A stretch of DNA of 64,000 bases from Thelonectria olida (Eukaryota; Ascomycota; Sordariomycetes; Hypocreales; Nectriaceae). Shown in pieces: positions 11,790-23,420 of this stretch. The notes under the pieces are model-generated. The model was given only the letters and a program-made list of their open reading frames with translations. It was not told where the DNA came from and ran no database searches. The DNA lies in NCBI GenBank assembly GCA_020736575.1, contig JAGPYM010000010.1, positions 372,001-436,000 on the forward strand, given 5' to 3'. Position 1 is the first letter of the stretch. Each line of letters starts with the position of its first letter. The position numbers and the translations under genes are program-made.

Positions 11790-12245
11790 GGCTCAGGATC
11801 CTGACGTTTCTTGAGGTTTGCTTCAAGTTCCGAGGCGGTGATAAATCTCCGAATGTGCGCAAGTAGCCGAATGACAGATGGTGTTCTGGCGTTTCACAAA
11901 GCGAAGCCGGTTTGTCGCCGTGAGCGAAAAGGATTGACTGGCGAAATTTCTTTGAATGAGATAAAATAGAGAGAGAGAGACGGGCTATCGCGGAACTGAA
12001 TGATTGCAAAGACAGTGAGCGCTGATCGTGACACCACCGCCGCGGACCCACATCATCAGCCGCTCGCCGTCGTGCGCGAATCGGACCATTTACGGTGGTG
12101 CATCCGAACATTGAACAGACGGAGCTGGACCGACCGGCGACGGAGGAGTGGAGACGGCATGCTTGACGACGTGAGGCGCTGCAGTTGATATGTACCCTTC
12201 AGTAAGGGGAATTGAGTTGTATTGGTACATTGGTTGGTATTGCAC
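11790..12245. other. Intergenic, 456 bp, promoter of the thioesterase gene
   Basis: Between the start of the thioesterase gene and the 3' end of the next minus-strand gene. It contains only short overlapping ORFs without motifs and a short GA repeat (around 11968-11980). Confidence 0.4.
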
Positions 12246-13522
12246 CTATTCATCCTCGACGAGATATCCGTGCATTCGCCATAGGAGGAGATGCAGCCTT
12301 CTGACGCTCTCGATTCTCCATAGCTTCAGCACCACGATATTGTTATCCCGGAAGATGGTCGACGATTCACGTAATACCTTGACCCCTTCCTCTCCCAATA
12401 GCCACGCCAAGTTATGCACTGGTATCTTCTTCCACCACTTGGCGTCCTTCACGTCCAGTGTCGCAAATGCGTCCGTCTTTGGATTCACCGTATCCCCAAA
12501 CCACAATACGCATCCTCTCTTTTCGACATCCTTGACTTCGTCCCAGCTATTTACTGGCTGAAGAAAGCGATAGTCTGGTTCTACATTTCTCTCCGCTCGA
12601 TATATGAGTGCCTCCACCAGCATACGTCTCTGCCTTTTCAGGATCAAGTCGCCCATGTCGGGATGCCAGATACTATCTTTGCGGTTGAACGTGGTCGCGG
12701 CCATTCCAGAACGGCGTGCAAACATGAGCATCTTTGATCTGCGGCTGGCTTTGCTCTGTGAAAAGATTGAGTCGACTAGGCTTTTTCTAGAGAGACAATA
12801 GGACGTTAGAGGTGCTTGCGTGCGGATGTCCCTCCGAGTAGATGTCTCGCTCCCTATATCCAACTCGTTGGCTTTAGAACTGTTCCCGTGTTCGTCCGAT
12901 GTGCTGCCCTCTAACGTGTCGGAATCGGCCATGGTCGGGATGGGCTGTGTTTGAGTTGGTGAAGCTCTTGGCCGAGGCCGGGAAGATGGGACAACATTTA
13001 AAGATATCGGGCCTGGTGCAAGCCACTGTTGATTAGGATGTTCGGGATGCGATACAACTTCTAGATCTTGCAAGAAATATCTCGGTAGCAGAGCATCAGT
13101 GTTGCTGCACCATCGAAGTGGTGTGATGAGGGCTTGGGCTATATAATGGGTTAGAAAGTCGTGGGAAAAGAACTAGTAGCGTAGTTCATACCGAAGGGGT
13201 TGTTGGAGAGTTTCTTGCGGAATTGACCAGAAATCTTGCCGGGGTTATTCTTCTTTTCCCGCCGCATGGTCTTTATCCATGCTGGATCCATAATGGGCGA
13301 GATGGGAAGCGCCCCCGCGGCTGTGGTGACTGTTTTCGCATCGGGATTAACTCGAAGGGGTTTGCCGTTGACATCATCTCCAAGTTGAGACTCGACTTGT
13401 TCGAGGAGAGCATCTTGGGTGAGAGTGGATTTATCGTAGGAGCGCCATCGTCGGGGCTGGATCTGGACGCCGAAACCTGTCGAAGGAAGACGGCCCGCGT
13501 GGACTGCCGTACATCGTTTCAT
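12246..13522 (-). CDS. Hypothetical mitochondrial-type protein, 407 aa
   Basis: Two exons, 13192-13522 and 12246-13138, joined by a 53-nt GT-AG intron and giving 407 codons. The junction yields the continuous segment KLSNNPFAQALITPLRW, which has the look of a conserved fungal block. The N-terminus (MKRCTAVHAGRLPSTGFG, then QPRRWRSY) is basic and resembles a mitochondrial presequence. I do not recognise a catalytic family. The C-terminal half contains WFGDTVNPKTDAFATLDV and a WKKIPVHNL segment. Upstream, ClpP, another mitochondrial protein, is divergent 256 bp away, and the two probably share a promoter. The start ATG at 13522 is the first in frame; an upstream ATG at about 13552 is in another frame and ends after ten codons. 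Confidence 0.75.
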
Positions 13523-13778
13523 CGCCAATCGAGTGGATGCGAGAAATTCATAGTCCGTTGGGAAATCCTGGCGTGGGAGTCGTCAATCGTTGTCGTTATT
13601 GCCGATGTAGAAAATTGAACCGCATGGATGGATCTCAGTTTAGAAATTCTGGTGACGCGCCGCCGCTAGCTTCCGGTGCGGATCAAACTCCCCCACCCTT
13701 GCCGGTCGCATTGCAATTGATCACGTTGACATCTCAGCTTGCCAACAGCTTCAACGCCACTCACGATCCAACGCAAAG

Positions 13779-14754
13779 ATGATACTACGACCCAGATCTT
13801 TTTCCGCATTGCGCGGGGTGTCAAGACAGCATGTGAGGGCATTTGGATTCTCTAGCTCCGCCTCGCCGTCATCGACGCTGCCCTCAGCCAACATCCCAAT
13901 GCCCTACATTGAGGAGACATCGGTGAGCTGAAGTACTCCTTCGGTTGGCAATTCGTTAACTAACTTGGCAGGCTGGTGGGAGAAAAACATGTTAGAGCTT
14001 TTTCTCGTAATTCTACGACTCATTATGCTAACCAATTGCAGGGGACATCTTCTCTAAGCTGCTTCAGGTACAATTCTAGCGACACCATCCACGAGACCGT
14101 ATTGACAGCTCCAGGAACGCATTATCTGCCTTAATGGTGAGGTAAACGATTACATGTCCGCCTCGATCGTTTCACAGCTCCTATGGCTCGAATCCGATAC
14201 CCCCGATAAGCCCATAACGATGTACATCAACTCCCCTGGTGGCTCGATTACTGCTGGTGCGGCCTCTTCTCCGGCCCGTTGACGCGTCTCGAGCTTACAT
14301 GGCTATAGGGATGGCAATCTACGATACTATGACATATATCAAGTCTCCAGTCTCAACAGTATGTGTTGGGGGCGCAGCTTCGATGGCCGCGATCCTCCTC
14401 GCAGGAGGCGAGGCCGGCAAGCGATTCTCTCTCCCTCACAGCTCCATTATGATTCACCAACCGCTCGGAGGTACCCGAGGTCAGGCGTCAGACATTTTGA
14501 TATATGCGAACCAGATCCAGAAGATACGGGAACAGTCGAACAAAATTATGCAGTACCACCTGAACAAGGCCAAGGGTCATGACAAATATAACCTCGAAGA
14601 GATTAACGATTTGATGGAACGAGACAAATACTTGACTCCAGAAGAGGCATTGGAAATGGGAGTCATTGACGAGATTCTTACGAAACGAGCGGATCCGGCG
14701 AGCGAGCAAAAGAAGGATGGTGAAACTGCGGCCGAGCCTGAAAAGAAGGATTAG
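13779..14754 (+). CDS. CLPP: ATP-dependent Clp protease proteolytic subunit, mitochondrial (ClpP)
   Basis: Serine peptidase subunit of the mitochondrial ClpXP protease. Five exons (13779-13922, 13972-13990, 14042-14067, 14115-14256, 14309-14754) sum to 777 nt, 258 codons. The two tiny exons of 19 and 26 nt are supported because they restore the conserved block from [11 protein letters not shown] through [10 protein letters not shown] to [10 protein letters not shown]. The leader [17 protein letters not shown] is a mitochondrial presequence. The catalytic Ser is in GGAASMAA and His in IHQPLGG, with the Asp in the following helical region. [11 protein letters not shown] gives the substrate-binding strand. 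The C-terminus has a Lys/Glu-rich tail. An alternative acceptor at 14108 would insert two residues and is less likely. Confidence 0.95.
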
Positions 14755-15658
14755 GGATCAAATGCACTGAGGGCGAAGGTGAAAGCACGGAAACGAGTTG
14801 GTAGTATCAACTGAGGCATGGATGGTTTTTATCTTGGTATAAGAGACTCGTGTACGATTAACAGACGTTGCAGTAGGCATCAAGAGGCGTTTTGTCCACA
14901 TTACAACGAGAGTCCTAGCACAAGCGCGGCTACCGCAAACCATGATGGCTGGGCAGCCTCAACGAGAACCCCTCGGGATCTCGACCCAGCCCAAGATGCT
15001 CACATCCCAACCACTTCGTCGCACCATAAGCCACGGACGAATTACGGCGCATCCTTTGTGAGCGATATAATGCAATGCCAGGGGGTCCAAAGAACATCAC
15101 GGCAGGATTCGACTTTAAACCGAGATCCCTTGTAGCGTATGCTCCAATGCTGCTGTCAGATTGGACAAGTAAAGGCGAGTGGTTCTTCTCTGAATAGAGT
15201 GGACCGGCCGTGGAACCGTTCTCCAGCAAGGGCGTCTTGCGCGGTTACTGGTTTATCATGGTGTTTTGGGAGTTGTCGTCAAATTCTGGTTCCAGATGGG
15301 AGAATTTCGAAGATTTGAAATGATAAACCGCTGAACTAGCAGCGAAAAAAATGTCGACAACATTGAAATCGTCGTCTACCCATTCTAGACATGGTACACT
15401 GCTTTAGGTATGCTTCTCAGGAACGCAAACATGCCCCTATCCGGATCATCAGGCTAACGGGGCTTGACGTCATGCCTTTATCCACAACAGCCCCACTAAA
15501 CGATTAATGTGCCCCGCGATGCCCCTCCATCGCAGTGAAGGAGGTGAGGAAGGTTCCTACGAGTCCCTTAAATCCTTTGCTGACCCTAGACTTTTTTCTA
15601 AGAGAGATCAGCAAGCAATTCTTTCTTCCTGAAAACTTTTCAGCTCAAACAAGTCAAG
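14755..15658. other. Intergenic, 0.9 kb, no supported gene
   Basis: Contains the 3' flank of ClpP and, from about 15540 on, the pyrimidine-rich promoter and leader of the next plus-strand gene. Two overlapping ~100-codon frames on opposite strands (around 14820-15230) show no motif and were not annotated. Confidence 0.4.
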
Positions 15659-17355
15659 ATGGAGTACGACACCAAGACGCGTATGTATTCCAAGAGCATT
15701 GGAACGAGAGGCCGCTGACAGAATTTACAGCTCAGTCCTACACGAGCGACCCCAAGTCGTTTGCCAGCGACTCTGTCCGCAAGCGATGGCCCGTGATTCT
15801 GGTAATAACTCAACCCAATTGGTCTCCTCTATACTCACCAGCTTCTAGACTCAAGCCATTGACGACATCTACCGTTCTACCTCTGCTGCCACGGACCCTG
15901 AGGCCCAGGCTGAGGGCAAGAAGATTATCGAGCAGCTTGGCAACCTCAAGTACGAGGTTGAGCATGACCGCGCTCTTACGTACGATTATCGTTCCCACGA
16001 GACGAGACATGAAGCTGACACGACCCAGTCCTATCCCCGACGATGGCTTCACCGACGAGATCGCAGCCTTCAACAAAGAGGTCGAGGAGCTTGGAAACAT
16101 CAACAACGATGGCAACCCCCCCCGCTGGTACAATGTTCCTTGGCTCTTCTCCGAGTGCTACATGTATAGGTAAATAACTCATGAGTCGACCTGTCATTGC
16201 GAGGTTACTCACACCTTGATCTAGACGCATGAGCACCTTCTTCACTACTACCAAGCACTGGAAGTCCTACGACATGTTCGCACGCCAGAAGATGGACACA
16301 TTCCGATCATCACGACCGGCCGTCCTCGAGCTCGCTAGCAAGTACAAGGAGTTTGTTCAGCAGCTTCGCGCTGACAAGGACGTCACTCACAACCCTGAGG
16401 CCGAGAAGCTTCTCTTCAGCGAGATGTTTGAGATTTGCCTGTGGGGAAACGCCACTGACCTGTCTCTCTTGACGAACCTCACCTACGAGGATATTCAGAA
16501 GCTTCAGGGTGCTGAGGCCCGAAAGGCTGCCGAGGCCAACATCCTCATCAACGACCTTCCTCGCGCTTATGAAGTTCTCAAGAAGGCCCAGGCTGAGGGC
16601 AAGAAGGAGCGTCGGGTTGACTTTGTTCTCGACAATGCTGGATTTGAGCTTTATGTCGACCTGATCCTTGCCGGTTACTTGCTCTCTTCCGGCCTTGCTA
16701 CTCACATCGTCTTGCGACCCAAGTCCATTCCTTGGTTCGTCTCTGACGTCCTTCCTAGCGACTTCAGCGCTCTGCTTGGCGCCATTGCCAACCCTCGTGC
16801 TCTGTACGAGACTGCTTCGGAGGAGGAGAAGCTTCAGGGCAAGACCCCTGAGCCTCTGTCTGATGCTGCCGAGAGCGACCTCAAGTTCTTGTTCCAGGAG
16901 TGGGCCCAGTTCCACGCTGAGGGCCAGCTGATCCTCCGTCCCAACCGATACTGGACCGCTGGTGGCAGCTACTGGCGGTTGCCTGAGCAAAACCCTGAGC
17001 TCCTCGAAGAGCTTAAGCCTGCTGAGCTTGTGATTTTCAAGGGAGACTTAAACTACCGAAAGCTCACTGGTGATGTAAGTGTTCTCCGACGTCTAACTCT
17101 CAGATAGTGACTAATTAGCCACAGGCCTGGTGGGACCCTACCACTCCCTTTACGGAGGCTCTCGGCCCTATGGGACCCGAGTCTGGTGTTAACGTCCTGT
17201 CGCTGCGAACGTGCAAGGCTGACGTTGTCGTCGGACTTCCCGCGGGTAAGGACGAGGAACTCAAAGCCACCGAAGGTGGTGGTGGTGACAGCGGCGCTCG
17301 ACGATGGGGATGGCACGGCAAGTGGGCGGTTGTTTGCTTATCACAGGGACACTAA
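15659..17355 (+). CDS. ARMT1-like damage-control phosphatase (DUF89)
   Basis: Metal-dependent phosphatase of the DUF89/ARMT1 family, which removes phosphate from reactive sugar-phosphate by-products such as fructose-1-phosphate. Six exons (15659-15680, 15731-15801, 15849-15979, 16029-16169, 16225-17074, 17125-17355) sum to 1,446 nt, 481 codons, close to yeast YMR027W in length. The N-terminal helical domain includes RWPVILTQAIDDIYR. The catalytic region includes DFVLDNAGFELYVDL (the Asp-Asn pair that binds metal), and the signature KGDLNYRKLTGD spans the last intron. The C-terminus has CKADVVVGLPAG. No targeting signal is visible, so it is probably cytosolic. Family assignment is strong; the in vivo substrate is known only by analogy. 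Confidence 0.92.
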
Positions 17356-17747
17356 AAGTTCTCGCATTGTGTGGGTGAGATAATGACTTTTGGATGATGG
17401 ACATATAGATTCATGATAGACACTCTGGCTTATAGAAGGAATGAAAGATGACAATTTACACAGTGAAATTGTTGGCCCAAGGCCTCCTGGTTAAGGTATC
17501 CAAGGAGGAGACCGTAGGAGTCTAAGCCCGTGCTTTTATTGGATGATGACGTCTGGATCATATTCAATCATCTCGGATTTGCCCCACAGGTTGTCGCCCT
17601 TGTTACAGCTGACTAACATGCAGGTACGAAATACGACGGGAACGACGCCACAAGCTTACATATATCTCAGCCCACAACTATCACAATAGCATCTGCACAG
17701 AACGGGTCATCCTCCTCTCTCGTGTTTCTCACGTTGACTAATTCGCC
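17356..17747. promoter_or_regulatory. Promoter region of the polytopic membrane protein gene
   Basis: 392 bp between tandem plus-strand genes. The last 60 bp before the start at 17748 carry ctcctctctcgtgtttctc, a typical fungal pyrimidine-rich core promoter. No ORF of interest. Confidence 0.4.
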
Positions 17748-18958
17748 ATGGGAATTCTCTTCTCAAAACTCCATGGCGACAACAGCATCCCCGCAGGCGC
17801 TTACACTGCTGGAAACGCCTCTTCGATAAATGGTTCCACCATTCAGCCATATCTCGGCATCAACTATGGCTTATACAAAGACATTCCTACGAGCGAACTG
17901 CCGCCGATCCCATTTGAATGGATTGTATCGCCGTCGAATGTCACGGGTACTTGTCCCGACGCAAGTCAGATACTGACCATGTTCGCCGTCACCGAGGCTG
18001 TCATTGTCCTCTTGACACCTCTCATCGCTTACAGACCTTTTGTTCACTGGCTATCACGCGGTCGTCTCGGTCGCCGTGAGAAGCAATCCATCCTGTGGAC
18101 TTGGATCATCGTCTTTGGATGCCAACTCCTGGCCAACGCCTCCATCGCCGGCATGATCGGAAACACGCCCGGGTACAACCACCTCAACATGCTGCACATA
18201 TTCACCCTGTTCATGGCGCGTCCGCGGTACCACCTCGTCGTCCTCGGCCTCCTGCGCAGCATCGTCGGCATCCAGCGGCCGCGCGACTGGGACAAGACGA
18301 AGATCATCCAGCACCGCATGGACGACCGCATCGAGTTCCCCTACGCAGACGCCTACATCGCCACGACGCTGTCCGAGATGCTGCTGCTGATTGTCGCCGC
18401 CGTCTTCACCGGCGTGACCTGGCACCGCATGCCCCAGAGGTCCCAGGCGCGCGAGCTCATCGACGGCATCGTCAGCTTCGTGTCGAGCACGCCGGGCGTC
18501 GCGCTGGTGTGCGCGCTGGCGTTTGTGCCCGTGTTCAAGCGCTACGGCGATGCGTTTCCCATGGAGGGGAGGCGGTACGACTTGGGGCGGCGATGGGGCG
18601 TGTCGGTTGCGCCGGATGGGCGGGCGAGAGTTAGGATACAGAGCACGAGAAGGAAGCGAGCGGCGTTCAAGAGAGGTGCGAGTGCGGTGGCGGCGGCGGT
18701 TTTGATGGGGTTTGTCACGCTGATTCAGTGGTCGTACTGGACCATGTTTCTGCAGATGCCTGGGGTTTTGTAAGTGGCAGAGCGCAGGGGAGGGGATGTG
18801 GGTGTGTGCTGACGATGAGTAGATTCTGTCCTCCCAAGATGGTTGGGTCTGGAGTCATTTGGGCCGTCTTTACGGTGGCAGGTAAGCCATCTTCTTAAAA
18901 GGGTATCTGTTCATCTGACTGATCTGCCATAGGAACCCTTGCTGGGGCCGCATCATGA
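17748..18958 (+). CDS. Polytopic membrane protein of unknown function, 368 aa
   Basis: Three exons (17748-18769, 18823-18881, 18933-18958) sum to 1,107 nt, 368 codons. The splices add FCPPKMVGSGVIWAVFTVAG and the tail GTLAGAAS, replacing an in-frame stop at the first donor. I count about six hydrophobic segments: near residues 82-102 (ILTMFAVTEAVIVLLTPLIAY), 120-140, 150-172, 205-225, 245-262 and 315-345. The N-terminal ~75 residues are extracellular-like, with N-glycosylation sequons (NAS, NGS, NVT). A basic loop (RRKRAAFKRG) precedes the last segment. GC content rises sharply over 18200-18700. I do not recognise a transporter family. Confidence 0.8.
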
Positions 18959-19228
18959 GATGTCGTCAGGACAACATAGATGACAGACCCCAGTCTGGTT
19001 GCCCACATTTGGAGTTAAGCAAGTATAGACTGATGACGTTTGTCCACGATTTGACATCTTTTATTGGTGGATGGGACCGATAGAGAGATCTTTTCACTTC
19101 AAGACGAACCCAAGCCATCAGGCTACGGACGCAGATTAGTGTCTTCTATTGAAGCTATTCACAGCAACCGTCACAGCCGCTACTATAATAGTTTAAAAGT
19201 CCAGCACTACCCTACATATAGCATTCAA

Positions 19229-19345
19229 GAGTGAGGTTAGGAGTGAGATTAGGAGGGAGATTAGGAGGGAGGTTAGGAGGGAGGTTAGGAGGGAGGTTAG
19301 GAGGGAGGTTAGGAGTAAAGTTAGGAGTGAGGTTAGAAATAAGAT
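19229..19345. repeat. 12-bp minisatellite (GAGGTTAGGAGG-type)
   Basis: About ten tandem copies of a 12-bp purine-rich unit, gaggttaggagg with variants gagattaggagg and gaggttaggagt. The central five copies are nearly identical and the edges are degenerate. The array sits 270 bp downstream of the membrane-protein gene, in non-coding DNA 200 bp before a tRNA gene. Strong G-richness on one strand could favour slippage. Confidence 0.9.
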
Positions 19346-19543
19346 TATGCAGCCGTCACAGGAGCCATCACATCAGCTAGGGAATAGCACTTACAACAGC
19401 TCTCGAACCAACCATCGCAATGCCTCTCTATGAGTACCTGCCAGATGCAAAACTAGCAAAGCATTACCCAAATGGGTAAGAAGTCCGGGGCTTGCTTGGC
19501 TTATGAGGGCGCGGGCTTGGTTGGAGGGCATCCAAATCGGACG

Positions 19544-19642
19544 GCTTCCGTAGCTCAGTTGGTTAGAGCTTCGTACTAATACTCTCCTTAAGGTGCTGCA
19601 TTAGTGATGCGAAGGTCCACGGTTCAAGCCCGTGCGGGAGCA
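19544..19642 (+). tRNA. tRNA-Ile(AAU) with a 25-nt intron
   Basis: A complete cloverleaf can be folded. The acceptor stem is gcttccg/cgggagc with discriminator A at 19642, the D arm is gctc/gagc around agttggtta, the anticodon stem is tcgta/tgcga, and the T arm is cacgg/ccgtg around ttcaagc. Removing 19582-19606 leaves the loop CTAATAA with anticodon AAT at 19578-19580; the intron then sits one base 3' of the anticodon, the canonical position. A run of six T follows at 19666. CCA is not encoded, as expected for a eukaryotic nuclear gene. Confidence 0.92.
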
Positions 19643-19665
19643 GTGTCTCTGTGCCATCTGATTTC

Positions 19666-19671
19666 TTTTTT
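19666..19671 (+). terminator. RNA polymerase III terminator of the tRNA gene
   Basis: T6 run 24 nt after the mature 3' end, the expected Pol III stop signal. Confidence 0.7.
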
Positions 19672-19706
19672 GCTGTTGTGAAGAATTTTCATCGAATTTA
19701 TTCCCG

Positions 19707-19736
19707 TGGGTGTGTGGGTGTGTGGGTGTGTGGGTG
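19707..19736. repeat. Short GTGTGGGT tandem repeat
   Basis: Three to four copies of an 8-bp unit, gtgtgggt, just after the tRNA terminator. Non-coding. Confidence 0.7.
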
Positions 19737-20431
19737 GAGGAGGCGGAGGTGGATGCTGAGCGATATCCGTGGATCGCTAGGTCCTCAGAGCGATAGTGCA
19801 GCTGGATAATTCTGAGCTCGAGGGAATTAAGCTAATGGCTCACGAGTTCGGTTTAGAGCAGTCCGCCGAAGAGAATACTCATGTAATTCTCTGCCTAATC
19901 TACAACCTCGAAGGTGTATGCACGACAACAGTGACAGAGCCTCAGTATGCTTCGCCACCTTTCTAACGGACCAGTCTCTGATGAGCGTCTTCTACCTACT
20001 GCACTTGCTCAATACTTTTTTTGACGGACGTTAACATCGTCTTCGCAGGGCTAGCAGCGGACTCGGCATCAGTTTGAGGAGTTGCTTGACCGAGCTCGCC
20101 TGAGGATCTCGGATATTCATTGAGTTACTCGCTTATTTCCATCGCCGAGGGCGTCAAGTCTTGAACATGTTCATTTCTCTTGCGTGTTTTGTTCCCTGTA
20201 TTCTCGGGTTACATCTTCAAGTTCCATAGCAGCCAAATGAGACATTTACGCAGATACGGTTTCAGTTCTAGGAAATTATAGTTGCACCGTGATCATGTTC
20301 AATTCATATTTCTGCAAAAATGGGTAATTTCAAATGTCTCATACAAAAGAGCGTCGAGAAAGAAGATTATTCAGGGGGGCCAGTTTTCCATCGTTTCCTG
20401 GGTTTATGTCCAATTCGTGCTGTCCCCCGGT
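19737..20431. other. Intergenic, 0.7 kb, no gene seen
   Basis: Between the tRNA gene and the 3' end of the Ser/Thr-rich protein gene. Moderately AT-rich, with no ORF carrying a recognisable domain. Confidence 0.4.
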
Positions 20432-23420
20432 TCAGTTGCCAAAGAGACCCCGACGCTTGCGCCCGTAGGAAGGAGGCAGATTGTACGACGGAGGTGCGTA
20501 GAAGGGTGGCTGACTTGTTGTCGAACTTGGCTGGGAGCTTTCCACGCCTGAGCTGTCGCTGGATTTGCTCGAGGTGAGGAGCGTTGTGGGCTGTGAGAGC
20601 GAGGGCGCTGTGGCGGCACTGGCCGGCGAGGTGCTGGATTCGCCAATGAGTGTAGAGGTAGGCCAGTCGATTGAAGTGTGATCCGAGATAGGAGTCGTGG
20701 TGGATGAGCTTGCAAAACTGTAGTCTTGTGGGCCAGAAGTGGTGGTTGTGGTGATGGTAGACGGAGTGCTTGAGAGTGAACTAGAGGTGCCAGAAGATTC
20801 AGATTCAGATTGAGGTTGAGTAATTCTTGATTCGATTGTCTCGGTTCCTGTGCCAGACTCACTGGAACTTGTCTGAGAAGACCCGCTCGAGTCGGATGTC
20901 GTGGTTCCACCGATGGAAGACGAGGATCCAGGGGTAGCGACATGATAAGTGCTTGACTCTACTCCAGTCCGTGTAGACTCATTGGCAGGCGTAGACTCTG
21001 TCTTTGGCGAAGTTGTCTTCGTGGTCACGGTTGAAGAGCTCTCGCTGCTTTGCCCAGTGGCCCAGGAGGATGTTCGGCTACTGGCACCAGTCCCAGTACT
21101 AGTGCCGGTGCTTGTGCCCGTACCAGTTCCCGTACCAGATGTGGCCGGTGCCGTGGGTTTAGTGGGTGTGTTGGCCGTGACTGATGAATTAGAAAAGGAG
21201 AAAGACCGTGTACCCGAAGATGGACGGATGGGCGTGTTTGTCGAGGGAGTTGTCTCTGCACTTTCGGTGAGAGACGTAATAGAAGAAGATGAGTTGTCTG
21301 AAAAAGATGGCCGTTCGCTCGGTAGCTGAGATGAACCAGTTGTTTCTGATGGGTTGCTATCCCTTGTGGTATCAGACGACGGAGAGGTTCCTCCAGATGT
21401 TTCTCCACTGCGAGAGGGCTGGCTTTGGGTAAAGGACGTGATGCCGCTTGAGGTGTCACCGGTAGTCCCAGTGCCAGAGGACAGAGATGTCTCTCCACTG
21501 ACAGAGGTTCCAGGAGTAAAAGCCGAGACACTGCTCGAAATATCACCAGTGCCTGTGGCTTCTCCACTGGTGACGGAAGCCCCTGGAGTGGTATAAGATG
21601 AGGATTCCTGGACCGAGGATGGGACCCCCCTGGAAAAGTCACCAGCGCTTGTCTCAGATGTAGATGAGCCTTCAGTTCCAGTTGGAACACTTCCAGTCTG
21701 CGATCCAGTGCTGCCCGTAAGTGAGCCGCCAGTAGAACTCGAATCCAACGACCCGATCCCTGTGGACAAGGTGTTCACCGTGGACGAAGAGTTGAGAAAC
21801 CGAGTAAGGCTGCCGGTTTGAGAAGAAACGAAGGTGAAATCTGAAGTATCCATCGTCGTGGCAGAACTGGGCGAGCTATCGACCGTCGTCGACGAGTTCG
21901 AGTAGGGCATCGATGAGCTCCCAGACACAGTGACCCTGCTCGTCAGAGTCGAGTGGAGAGTCACCGTGGTGTCGCTCTGAGATTCAGATTGGGAATCGGT
22001 AATAGTAGCCGTGTTACTAGTGCTAGTAGACCCAGGTGACCCGGCCGAAGTCGTAGTGCCGTTCTGAGAGCCAGATGTGATGGGTTGAGTCTGGCTGGAT
22101 CCGCCAGTGCGAGAAATTTCTGATGACTGAGTTCTTCCTGGTCGTGAGGCAGGAGGCCGCATAGTCGTGTTCGTGTAGGTGAAACCAGAGTCTGTGGGTC
22201 CAGAAGAGGCCTTCGATGTACTCTCCGGCCCAGTCATGGAGGAGATGCCCTCAGTACCTGTTAAAGAGGATGCAGTTCCCGAAGTATCTCCTTGGGAAGA
22301 ACCGAAGCTCAAACTAGGCTGTGACGCAGAAGAAGCAGACCTTGTAGGCTTCGTGAGTGCCGTGAGTGTGCTATCAGGAACAGAACTCGGGGGGGCTTCT
22401 GTACCGGTCGGGGTCGTCACAGGATACGAGGTATTGCCTCGCGAAGACGTCAAGCTCAGGCTAGGGAATGTCGTTGGGGATGATTGGCGGGTAGAGTTGA
22501 TGCGTGTAAGCGCTGTGAATGTGCTCTCGCCCATGGTACTAGAGTAACTCTCCGTTCCAGTGAAAGAAGAGACAGGAATTGATGTATTTCCTCGTCCAGT
22601 AGTAGACTGAATTGGAGGAACCGATGTTGAAGAAGATGGCCGAGTAGCATCGGTAGTGATAGGAGATGTGCTCTGTGCCCCGGCAGAGGAAGCAGTGGGA
22701 TGGGATGTCTTTCCACTCCACGAGTTGGAGCTCAGGCTAGGCACAATGGTCGGCATAGTCTCCATGTCTGTCGGAACAGTAAAGGAGTTGCTAGACGGGA
22801 CGGCTGAGTTCGAAGGAGTCGAAGTACAGCCGTATGGGCTAGTGCATGTGTGATTAGTGCCGGGAGAAGTGTGAGTGCTGTGCAGCATGGTGGAATTGAA
22901 CCATTGGGATTGGGACGTGATGGAAATGTGAGTGATTGAGAGGGGCGGTGCTGTGGGTGTACCGGTGGAAGACGCTCCATTGCCCTCGGTCGAAGAGTTT
23001 GTAAAGGTATGAATAGTACTGGTTGAGATGGAAGGACCAGAAGGACCAGAAGGACGAGGAGTGAGCGCCGTCACCACCGTATCGGTCGTGGAAGATGCAG
23101 TAGAGACAGAAGAAAAAGAGCTTCCAGATGAGTCCTGAGTAGTAGACCCAGTGCCAGTGCCAGTTCTCTGAAGCGTTGAGCCAGTCGACACGCTCGACTC
23201 GGTCTCGGTACAATGCGAGACGGTTGAGTAGCAAGAAGCCGCACACTCAGTCACCGTCTCTGTCACAGTCATGGTGTAGTTTTGAGCACCAACTAAAGAC
23301 GTCCTACACGCATCAACAACGCCATCAGTCAGTCAACACAGTCTCAAAGACAAAGGGCTCAGACAAGAAAGAAACGTACCCGAGCCCGAGGAGGGCCAGG
23401 CGAGTAACATGGTGCACCAT
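20432..23420 (-). CDS. Secreted Ser/Thr-rich mucin-like protein, 970 aa
   Basis: Two exons, 23380-23420 and 20432-23303, give 970 codons. The first exon plus splice encodes a signal peptide, MVHHVTRLALLGLG then TSLVGA, with likely cleavage before QNYTMTV. A short head follows with three Cys residues (TECAASCYSTVSHC), the only cysteine-rich part visible. The remaining ~900 residues are almost entirely Ser, Thr, Gly and Pro, with many N-glycosylation sequons (NSS, NTS, NGT) and local GTGTSTGT arrays, as in O-mannosylated cell-surface stalks. The C-terminus is YNLPPSYGRKRRGLFGN, with a dibasic RKRR that resembles a Kex2-type site; no clear GPI-anchor tail is seen. Probably extracellular or wall-associated; a role in adhesion is inference only. 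Confidence 0.85.

Noticed and set aside
14930..15229. 99-codon minus-strand ORF after ClpP
   Set aside because: Overlaps another frame on the opposite strand; no domain, start context or intron support. Not excluded, only unsupported.
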